Shown here: positions 57,430 to 64,000 of the stretch, in pieces
Numbering within the stretch: the first letter of the stretch is position 1
Layout of the letters: every line of letters begins with the position of its first letter
DNA from: Rhodococcus opacus
GTDB lineage: Bacteria > Actinomycetota > Actinomycetes > Mycobacteriales > Mycobacteriaceae
DNA length: 64,000 nucleotides
Reading direction: 5' to 3'
Assembly: GCF_012396235.1 (NCBI RefSeq)
Contig: NZ_JAAXPA010000009.1
Coordinates: forward strand, 124,001 to 188,000
The notes under the pieces: model-generated
What the model saw: only the letters and a program-made list of their open reading frames with translations
The model's database searches: none
What the model was told of the DNA's origin: nothing
Translations under genes and position numbers: made by a program

Positions 57430-57795
57430 ATGAGATCGTGGAGTCGTATGCAAGATGTGGTGGCGATCGTGATCGGAGCCTTCGCGGCGCTCTCGCCGTT
57501 GTGGCTCGACACCAACAACGCCGCGATGTGGTCACTCATCGTGCTCGGTGTACTCGTGGCCCTCTCCGGTCTCGTCCACATGAGCCGCCCGGAGATGACC
57601 GTGGCCGAGTACGCGATGGCCGTCTTCGGAGTGCTGTTGTTCCTCTCCCCGTGGGTGATGAACTTCGACGCATTCACGGGCGCGTCGTGGACCGCATGGG
57701 TCGTCGGTGTCCTGGCAGTCGTCGTGGCTGTCACGGGGTTGCCGATGATGAGTTCCCGGATGCACGGACACGGAGGTCTGGCGACACATCACTGA
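57430..57795 (+). CDS. SPW-repeat membrane protein
   Basis: 121 aa with four hydrophobic helices in two similar halves. Each half contains the SPW-type motif: AALSPLWLDTNNAAMWSLIV and LFLSPWVMNFDAFTGASWTA. Start either ATG 57430 or 57448. Function unknown; family members are integral membrane proteins. Confidence 0.87.
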   Translation: MRSWSRMQDVVAIVIGAFAALSPLWLDTNNAAMWSLIVLGVLVALSGLVHMSRPEMTVAEYAMAVFGVLLFLSPWVMNFDAFTGASWTAWVVGVLAVVVAVTGLPMMSSRMHGHGGLATHH

Positions 57796-57828
57796 TCTGT
57801 GAACCACAGCACCGAGAACATCGATTGG

Positions 57829-57861
57829 GGCGGGGCGCAGGCTTACGGCCTGCGCCCCGCC
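57829..57861. terminator. Terminator hairpin after the SPW gene
   Basis: GGCGGGGCGCAGGC (57829-57842) pairs perfectly with GCCTGCGCCCCGCC (57848-57861), 14-bp stem, 5-base loop TTACG. It lies 33 bp after the SPW stop and 20 bp before the next start. Confidence 0.8.
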
Positions 57862-57881
57862 GTTCACGTCCGGAAAGGCCC

Positions 57882-58535
57882 ATGCCAGCACCTCATCTCG
57901 GTAAGCCCGGTGGCCTCCAACCGCGGAAAGGCCGGCGGCGGCGCAGCGCGAAGATCGACGGCGACGCCCGGGAACTGATTCTCGACGCCGCCGAATCCCT
58001 CATCGCCGTACACGGATTCGATGCCACGTCCACCGCATCGATCGCCTCTGCCGCGCACGTCCCGAAAGGACTGGTGTTCTACTACTTCCCCTCCAAAACC
58101 GACATCCTTCTGGCGCTGCTGTCCGAGAGACTGCCCACCGAACCCTTCGGCGACGTGGCCCCCCTGGTGACTCCGGGCGACCCCGCCGCCAGCCTCGTCA
58201 ACCTCGACAACGCGCTGAATCTGCGCGATCACCACTCGTCGGTGATGCGCGTGATCATCTGGCGCGAGGCCGAGACCCACCCGGACGTCCGTGCACACCT
58301 GCGGCGGTTCCGCGACTACCTCAGCGACATCACCGAGCGTCTCCTGCAGGCCAGTTCGCCCTACCCCGTGCAACCCGGGACGCTCCGGGCCTGCGCGACG
58401 GCGTGGGTGGCCGCGATGTTCTCCGTGGCGGGCAACGACCGCCTCCACGACCTCGACGACCTGCCGCGACGGCACGGCGAGGAACTCGACAACGTCGCAC
58501 GCGTCGTGGCGGCCGGGATGGTTCAGCTCGGCTGA
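57882..58535 (+). CDS. TetR-family transcriptional regulator
   Basis: 217 aa. Basic N-terminal extension (LQPRKGRRRRSAKIDGDARE), HTH with LILDAAESLIAVHGFDATS and IASAAHVPKGLVFYYFPSKT. The C-terminus is unassigned. The last 13 bp overlap the convergent racemase-like gene. Target unknown. Confidence 0.87.
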   Translation: MPAPHLGKPGGLQPRKGRRRRSAKIDGDARELILDAAESLIAVHGFDATSTASIASAAHVPKGLVFYYFPSKTDILLALLSERLPTEPFGDVAPLVTPGDPAASLVNLDNALNLRDHHSSVMRVIIWREAETHPDVRAHLRRFRDYLSDITERLLQASSPYPVQPGTLRACATAWVAAMFSVAGNDRLHDLDDLPRRHGEELDNVARVVAAGMVQLG

Positions 58536-59296
58536 GAACGCCCCGCCGACAACAGCTGACCGGCGGGGAACGCCTCGGCGCTCGCGGGCAGCCGCCCGGG
58601 CCTGCCGCTGAGGAAGACCTCGACGGTGCCCTCCCCCGCGCTCGGACGGTTCAACGCATCGATACGGCGGAGGGTCTGCGCCGCCACCGCCTCCGCGCTG
58701 TCGAACAACCGCACCCCGGCGGGAAGCTGCGCCGCGATCTCGTCGGCCATCAACGGATAGTGGGTGCAGCCCAGCACCACCCCGCCCACGTCGTCGGGTG
58801 TGCGCTCCACGGCGGAGGCGATGGCAGCGGTGGCCGCGTCCCGCTCGCCGCGGTCGATCGCCTCGGCGAGACCGTGGCACGCGACACCCACCACGGAACT
58901 GCCGTTCCCGAACTTCTCGATCAGATCGGCCTGATACCGGCTCGCCGTGGTCGCCGCGGTCGCCCAGACGGCCACCGACGGACACGCGGCGGCCGCCGGC
59001 TTGATCGCCGGAACCGTGCCGACGACCGGAACAGCCGGTCCGACGAACTCCCGGACGTGGTCGAGCGCCGTGACGCTCGCCGTGTTGCACGGCAGCACGA
59101 TCACCTCGGCTCCGCGGTCGAGGCAGCGCTGCGCGGTCGCGAGAACGCGGTCGATCACCCACTGTTCCGGCTTGGGACCCCACGGAGCCCCGTCCGGATC
59201 CAGAGCGAGGATCAGATCCAGTTCCGGTCGCAACTTGCGCAGCCACGCCGACGTCGGCAACATGCCGAGACCCGAGTCGATGAGCGCAACAATCAC
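58523..59296 (-). CDS. Aspartate/glutamate racemase-family protein (MurI-like)
   Basis: 257 aa. Catalytic cysteine motifs PCNTASVTALDHV near residue 70 and VVLGCTHYPLMADEIAAQLP near 180, plus N-terminal VALIDSGLGML in place of the usual FDSGVGG. The N-terminus differs from standard glutamate racemases, so this may be a second, specialised racemase rather than the housekeeping MurI. It has an odd short gap to the next gene and no cell-wall genes nearby. Confidence 0.82.
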   Translation of the reverse strand: MIVALIDSGLGMLPTSAWLRKLRPELDLILALDPDGAPWGPKPEQWVIDRVLATAQRCLDRGAEVIVLPCNTASVTALDHVREFVGPAVPVVGTVPAIKPAAAACPSVAVWATAATTASRYQADLIEKFGNGSSVVGVACHGLAEAIDRGERDAATAAIASAVERTPDDVGGVVLGCTHYPLMADEIAAQLPAGVRLFDSAEAVAAQTLRRIDALNRPSAGEGTVEVFLSGRPGRLPASAEAFPAGQLLSAGRSQPS

Positions 59297-59328
59297 CCGG
59301 AGAATCTATCGCGCCCCCGCCCGGCGGC

Positions 59329-60510
59329 CTACGCCGACGCGGCCTCGAGGACCTCCCCGATCGGAGTTCCCGCCGCGATCTTGCCCCGCATCTTCATAAC
59401 GCCCCCCGCCATGCCGGCGCCGACGACACCCGCCAGGATGCCGTCCCGCTCGTAGTAGGCGAGGAACTTGCGGCCGTCGTCCTTGATCACGTGCACCTCG
59501 TCGGTGGCCGCCACCGTGCCCAGTGCCTGGATCTTGATGTCGTACTGGTCGCTCCAGAAGTACGGCACCTGAGCGGCGGCGTTCTCGTCGCCGGTCCCGG
59601 TCAACGCCCCGGCGAGGATCTTGGCCTGCTCACCGGCATTGCTCCAGTGCTCGACGCGTTTGCGACCGCCCACCTTCAGCTGCCACGCGGCCACGTCGCC
59701 GACTGCCCATACGTGCGGGACCGCCGTGCGTCCCACGCCGTCGCACACCACACCGTTGTCCCGTTCGACGCCCGAGCCGTCGAGCCACGCGGTGACCGGC
59801 ACCGAGCCGACTCCGATCGCCACCACGTCGACGTCCACCTCGCTTCCGTCGCCGAGGACGGCTCCGGTGACGCGGTCCGTGCCCACCAGCGAGGTGAGCC
59901 CGACACCGGCACGCAGGTCGACTCCCTCGTCCGTGTGCAGCCGGGCGACGAGTCCGCCGATCTTCTCGCCGAGCACGGACGCGAGCGGTGTCGGCTGCGG
60001 CTCCACCACCACCACGTCGAGACCACCGGCCCGCATGCTCGCCGCCAGCTCGCAGCCGATGAAGCCCGCGCCGACGATCAGTGCCCGCTTGGCCTCGGCG
60101 AGGTCCGCGCGCAACGCCAGGCTCTCGTCGATGGACCGGAGAACGTGGACGCCCGCGAGCTCGGGCAGACCCGGTATCCGCCGCGGCACGAGGCCGGTGG
60201 CGATCACCAGTTCGTCGTAGCCGAGTTCGGTGCCGTCCGCGAGTCTCAGGATGCGGGAACCGGTGTCCACCGAGGCCGCCTCGACCCCCAGACGCAACTG
60301 GATGTTCTTCTCGTCGAAGAACTCGCGCGGCTTGAGTGTGGTGTCGCTCTTCTCCCCGCGCATCACTTCCTTCGACAGCGGCGGGCGGTCGTACGGAAGG
60401 TGCGGTTCACCGCCGAGAAGCACCAGGTCACCCTCGTATCCGGCCCGCCGGAGTTCCTCGGCTGTGCGCAGACCTGCCAGGCCCGCTCCGACGATCACAA
60501 TTCTCTGCAC
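59329..60510 (-). CDS. NAD(P)/FAD-dependent ferredoxin-type reductase
   Basis: 393 aa, GTG start at 60510 with GGGGAC upstream. FAD motif RIVIVGAGLAGLRTAEELRR, LPYDRPPLSKEVMRGEKSD, second Rossmann RALIVGAGFIGCELAASMRA, and PHVWAVGDVAAWQ near the C-terminus: the layout of ferredoxin/rubredoxin reductases for oxygenases. A partner ferredoxin or oxygenase is not adjacent, so its electron acceptor is unknown. Confidence 0.9.
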   Translation of the reverse strand: MQRIVIVGAGLAGLRTAEELRRAGYEGDLVLLGGEPHLPYDRPPLSKEVMRGEKSDTTLKPREFFDEKNIQLRLGVEAASVDTGSRILRLADGTELGYDELVIATGLVPRRIPGLPELAGVHVLRSIDESLALRADLAEAKRALIVGAGFIGCELAASMRAGGLDVVVVEPQPTPLASVLGEKIGGLVARLHTDEGVDLRAGVGLTSLVGTDRVTGAVLGDGSEVDVDVVAIGVGSVPVTAWLDGSGVERDNGVVCDGVGRTAVPHVWAVGDVAAWQLKVGGRKRVEHWSNAGEQAKILAGALTGTGDENAAAQVPYFWSDQYDIKIQALGTVAATDEVHVIKDDGRKFLAYYERDGILAGVVGAGMAGGVMKMRGKIAAGTPIGEVLEAASA

Positions 60511-60595
60511 TGTCCCCGTACCCGCCCAATCTGCCCCTGCGACGAACATGACCGCCATCACATCTCTGGCACAAGTCATATCAAACGCGCTCCGC

Positions 60596-60643
60596 ACCCG
60601 TGAGTACTTGTCAACCGCGGGCGGTTGACAAGTACTCACGGGT
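60596..60643. repeat. Long palindrome, copy 2 of a dispersed element
   Basis: Perfect inverted repeat, 23-base arms (60596-60618, 60621-60643) with centre GG. The arm contains CCCGTGAGTACTTGTCAACC then GC, differing from copy 1 by one base (C for T). The other arm has the matching change, so pairing is kept. It abuts the stop codon of the following minus-strand permease gene (60643-60645). Confidence 0.9.
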
Positions 60644-63174
60644 CAGAGATCGGCGATGGCCTCCAGCGGCCGGGTGCGGGCGGCCCGGCTCGCCGGCCAC
60701 AGCGCGGCGAGGACGCCGACCACGCCGGATCCGAGGAGCATCGCTATCACCTGCCCCCACGGCACCGTCACCTGGTCGAGCCCCTGGTCCTTCAGGGTGC
60801 TCACGAAACCCCAGCCGAATGCGATGCCGAGCAGCACGCCGACGGCCGCACCGAACACCGCGATCAGCATCGACTCAAGGTAGATCGTGCGACGCATCTG
60901 GGACCGCTGCATTCCGACCGCGCGGAGCATGCCGATCTCCCGCCGACGCTCGACCACCGACAGCGCGAGCGTGTTGATGATGCCGAGAATCGCGATCACG
61001 ACGGCGAGTGCGAGCAATCCGTAGAGGATGGCGAGGAGTGTGTCGATCTGTTGCCCCTGTGTTCCCTTGAACTGTTCGCGGTCCTGCACCTGAACCACGA
61101 CGAACTGCTTGGTCGCGGATTCGAGGTCGGCGCGCAGCTGCGTCAGATCTGCACCCGGCTTCGCGTCGACGAGGACAGCCAGATCGGGAATGGTCGCGGC
61201 GGGCATCACCTGGCGGTACACGTCGTCCGAGACGAGCCAGTCGCCGACCAGCTGGTTGTCCTCGAAGACACCTGTCACCTCGGCGTCGACGACCTTGCCG
61301 TCCGCGCTCGTCATCGGGACGGTTGTCCCCAGTGTCCAGCCCTTCTGCGCGGCCGTCGTCTGGGACACGATGAGGTGGTTACCCGTCAGATCGGCGCCGC
61401 CCGCGACGAGCTTGTAGTCGAGGACGCCCTCGAGCGGGCCGTCCAGCGACGCGCCCTGCTGCTGCTCGTCGTCGACCTTCACGGACACCGGATGCAGGGC
61501 GGCGGCGCTCTGGACGTCGTCGAGGTTCCGCACGGCCCTCGCCGCGCCGCTGGGCACACCGATCTGGTTGGGGCCGGTGAGCACGTAGTCGGCGGACACC
61601 CCCGAGTCGACGAGCTGGTTGACGCTGGCCTTCGCGGACGCGCCGAACACGCCGATCACGGACACGAGCATCAGACCGAGCGTCAGCGCGAACGCGGTGG
61701 CGGCGGTACGACGCGGATTCCGCACGGCATTGGTGCGGGCCAGGCGCCCGACCGGGCCGAACGGCTTGGCCAGTACCGCTCCGAGCGCCCCGACGATCGG
61801 CCGGGACAACGCAGGCGCAGCGAACAGCACGGCCAGGATCAGACCGAGCGCGCCGGCACCGACGACGGCGGCCGCGCCCCCACCCGTGCCGCGCGAACCG
61901 ATCACGAGTCCCACGACGCCGAGTACCCCGAGGACGGCGCCGGCGACGGTCCGCACGTGCAGCGAGTCACCGGTGGACGCGAATTCCTCCCGCATCGCCG
62001 CGACCGGCGGCACCTTGGACGCGCGCCGGGCGGGCGCGTACGCGCTGATCGTCGTCACCAGCACCCCGACCACGAGGGCGATGAGAACCGTGCGCGGCCC
62101 CACCTGCAGGGGCCCCTCGGGCAGACCGACGTCGAACGCGTTCAGCAGTCCGCGCAGACCGTAGGCCAGGCCGACGCCGGCGGCGATCCCGATCGCGCTG
62201 CCGATCACGCCGACCACGAGGGCCTCGAAGACCACGGAACGGCCCACCTGCTTGCGGCTGGCACCGATCGCGCGGAGCAGCGCCAGTTCGCGCAGGCGCT
62301 GGGCCACGATCATCGAGAACGTGTTGTAGATGATGAACGTGCCGACGAGCAGGGCGATCGCACCGAATGCGAGGAGGAAGTAGTTGATGAAGCTCAGCGC
62401 CTCCGTCACCTGCGCCTTGGTTTCCTCGCGCACCTCGTCGCCGGTCTGGACCTTCGCGTCGGGAAGGGCCGCGGCGATCTCGTCGCGCAATTCGGTCTGG
62501 GACGGACCCGTTCCGGCGACGTCGATGTACTCGACGTGCTTGCCGTCGGTGAACAGTTCGCGGGCCTGCGAGTCGACGAACGTCGCGCCGATGAATCCAC
62601 CGGTCTCGTTGCCGGTGTCGTAGATGCCGGAGACGGTGACGTCGACCATGCCGCGAGCGGGCACGAGAACCTTGGTGGTGTCGCCGACCGCCAGTTGCGC
62701 GCGTTCGGCGGCACTGGCGTTGACGGCCATCTGACCGACCTGGGCCGGCGGGCCGCCCTGAACGTATTCGTCGGGTTCACCGAGCGCCTGACCCGGCGGG
62801 AGGTACGACTCGCCGATGCTCGGCGCACCACCAGTCTGGACGGCGGCGCCGTCGGAGTCGATGAGGACGATCTGCCCGCTGACGGCTGGTGCCACCGCGC
62901 GCACTCCGTCGAGCGCGGTGATGGTGTCGAGGTCGGCGAGGGGCACTCCGCTGGAGTTGCGCTCCTCGCTCGACACGCGGACGTCGACCCCTTGCGCGGT
63001 GTTCTCGAAGATCGAGTCGAACGTCTTCTGGAGTGTGTCGGTGAAGACGAAGGAGCCTGCGACGAACGCGGTGCCGAGCACCACGGACAGCACCGTCAGT
63101 GCCAGCCGAACCTTGTGTGCCGCCAGATTGCGCAGCGACACCTTGCGCATCGGAGCGCTGGATGTGGACGCCAT
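60643..63174 (-). CDS. MacB/FtsX-type ABC transporter permease
   Basis: 843 aa. First transmembrane helix after a short basic tail (LAAHKVRLALTVLSVVLGTA), large extracytoplasmic domain, then three FtsX-type helices (ALLVGTFIIYNTFSMIVAQR, ALLRAIGASRKQVGRSVVF). A second similar FtsX module lies at the C-terminus (VVERRREIGMLRAVGMQRSQ). This duplicated layout suits lipid, lipoprotein or peptide export. Pairs with the ATPase 4 bp upstream. Confidence 0.9.
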   Translation of the reverse strand: MASTSSAPMRKVSLRNLAAHKVRLALTVLSVVLGTAFVAGSFVFTDTLQKTFDSIFENTAQGVDVRVSSEERNSSGVPLADLDTITALDGVRAVAPAVSGQIVLIDSDGAAVQTGGAPSIGESYLPPGQALGEPDEYVQGGPPAQVGQMAVNASAAERAQLAVGDTTKVLVPARGMVDVTVSGIYDTGNETGGFIGATFVDSQARELFTDGKHVEYIDVAGTGPSQTELRDEIAAALPDAKVQTGDEVREETKAQVTEALSFINYFLLAFGAIALLVGTFIIYNTFSMIVAQRLRELALLRAIGASRKQVGRSVVFEALVVGVIGSAIGIAAGVGLAYGLRGLLNAFDVGLPEGPLQVGPRTVLIALVVGVLVTTISAYAPARRASKVPPVAAMREEFASTGDSLHVRTVAGAVLGVLGVVGLVIGSRGTGGGAAAVVGAGALGLILAVLFAAPALSRPIVGALGAVLAKPFGPVGRLARTNAVRNPRRTAATAFALTLGLMLVSVIGVFGASAKASVNQLVDSGVSADYVLTGPNQIGVPSGAARAVRNLDDVQSAAALHPVSVKVDDEQQQGASLDGPLEGVLDYKLVAGGADLTGNHLIVSQTTAAQKGWTLGTTVPMTSADGKVVDAEVTGVFEDNQLVGDWLVSDDVYRQVMPAATIPDLAVLVDAKPGADLTQLRADLESATKQFVVVQVQDREQFKGTQGQQIDTLLAILYGLLALAVVIAILGIINTLALSVVERRREIGMLRAVGMQRSQMRRTIYLESMLIAVFGAAVGVLLGIAFGWGFVSTLKDQGLDQVTVPWGQVIAMLLGSGVVGVLAALWPASRAARTRPLEAIADL

Positions 63175-63178
63175 GCGG

Positions 63179-63952
63179 TCAGACCGCCGCGTCGGACGCG
63201 AGGGCGTGGGCGGGCTCGTCGAGTCGCTTCATCGTGTCGAGGACCGAATCGGCCGTCGGGTCCCGCAGTTCGTCGACGATCTTGCCGTCGGCGAGGAAGA
63301 CCACCCGGTCGGCGTAGGCCGCCGCGCGGGGATCGTGCGTGACGATGACGACGGTCTGGTGGAACTCGTCCACCGCCGCCCGCAGGATCGCCAGCACCTC
63401 ACCCGACGACTTCGAGTCGAGGTTGCCGGTGGGCTCGTCGCCGAAGATGATCTCCGGCTGCCCGGCCAGGGCGCGGGCGCACGCGACCCGCTGCTGCTGA
63501 CCGCCGGACAACTCGCCGGGGCGATGCTCGAGACGGTCCTGCAGTCCGAGCTTGGTGAGCACGTTCTCGAGCCACGCGGCGTCCGGCTTGCGGCCCGCGA
63601 TGTCCAGCGGAAGGGTGATGTTCTCCAGTGCCGTCAGCGTCGGCACCAGGTTGAACGCCTGGAATACGAAACCGATGCGGTCGCGTCGCAGCTGCGTCAT
63701 CTGTTTGTCCGTCAGCGTCGTCAACTCGGTGTCGCCGATCAGGACGGAACCCGAACTGGCCGCGTCGAGACCTGCCAGGCAGTGCATCAGCGTCGACTTA
63801 CCGGAACCGGACGGTCCCATGATCGCGGTGAACTCACCACGGGCGAACTCGGCGGATACCGCGCTGAGCGCGTGAACCTGGGTGTCGCCGGTGCCGTACG
63901 TCTTGGACAGCTCGACAGCACGGGCAGCGACAGCGGGGGCATGCGTGCTCAT
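63179..63952 (-). CDS. LolD/MacB-type ABC transporter ATPase
   Basis: 257 aa. Walker A IMGPSGSGKSTLMHCLAGLD, signature GELSGGQQQRVACARALAGQ, Walker B EIIFGDEPTGNLDSKSSGEV, H-loop VIVTHDPRAAAYADRVVFLA. Standard for MacB-like exporters. The promoter of the two-gene operon lies beyond 63952, partly outside the window. Confidence 0.93.
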   Translation of the reverse strand: MSTHAPAVAARAVELSKTYGTGDTQVHALSAVSAEFARGEFTAIMGPSGSGKSTLMHCLAGLDAASSGSVLIGDTELTTLTDKQMTQLRRDRIGFVFQAFNLVPTLTALENITLPLDIAGRKPDAAWLENVLTKLGLQDRLEHRPGELSGGQQQRVACARALAGQPEIIFGDEPTGNLDSKSSGEVLAILRAAVDEFHQTVVIVTHDPRAAAYADRVVFLADGKIVDELRDPTADSVLDTMKRLDEPAHALASDAAV

Positions 63953-64000
63953 GATCGCCTTTCGTCATTCCTCTTGTGGCGGTCCGGCCCCGTGGTGACG

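Overview
The window is a high-GC actinobacterial chromosome segment. Gene content points to Rhodococcus, probably the R. jostii/R. opacus group: a complete mycofactocin locus, an accA1/accD1/fadE19 leucine operon, 3-ketosteroid 9-alpha-hydroxylase reductase with a perfect KstR box, an NDMA-dependent methanol dehydrogenase, and many NarL- and TetR-type regulators. Most genes lie on the minus strand in operons with 4-base ATGA or GTGA overlaps. No tRNA, rRNA, CRISPR array, transposase or prophage gene was seen.

Layout. 1-3421: 5' part of a non-ribosomal peptide synthetase (C-A-T, then the start of another C/E domain) that runs off the left edge, preceded by 1.2 kb without a convincing gene. 4653-13469: leucine/isovalerate catabolism (accD1-accA1-fadE19-maoC-citE-aacS) with a divergent TetR gene. 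13577-16567: a small membrane protein and a two-component system resembling SenS/SenR with a divergent secreted haem-binding protein (HbpS type); the response regulator is frameshifted. 16678-19817: acyl-CoA synthetase and MHS-family transporter. 19938-27801: ethanolamine use (permease, eutB, eutC, an HTH protein, acetaldehyde-type ALDH with DUF779 partner, GAF regulator), without microcompartment genes or a reactivase.

27868-40853: the mycofactocin locus. On the minus strand it reads mftA (31 codons), mftB, mftC, mftD, an OYE-family oxidoreductase, a mycofactocin-type SDR, a second OYE-family oxidoreductase, mftE, mftF, mftG. The TetR gene mftR and methyltransferase mftM run the other way. 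It encodes the peptide-derived redox cofactor, its glycosylation and methylation, and several likely client or recycling enzymes.

40859-47072: accessory genes (HNH/DUF222 protein, secreted protein, DinB, ABM monooxygenase, Imm-5-like protein, ABC exporter). 47143-54521: an alcohol dehydrogenase cluster with a two-component system, an ErcA-like iron alcohol dehydrogenase, a VWA protein, a MoxR ATPase and NDMA-dependent methanol dehydrogenase, whose family is a known client of mycofactocin. Divergent from it is kshB with its KstR operator. 55906-63952: CHAP protein, AlkD-like protein, SPW membrane protein, TetR, racemase-like protein, ferredoxin-reductase-like flavoprotein, and a MacB/LolD-type ABC transporter.

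The main new observations are: a long palindrome present twice with a paired (compensatory) base change, each copy at the 3' end of a gene; a frameshift that separates the phosphoacceptor of the SenR-like regulator from its start; related palindromes CTRCCCGAWCGGGYAG upstream of both alcohol dehydrogenases of the methanol cluster; and a KstR operator in the control region shared by kshB and the methanol dehydrogenase.
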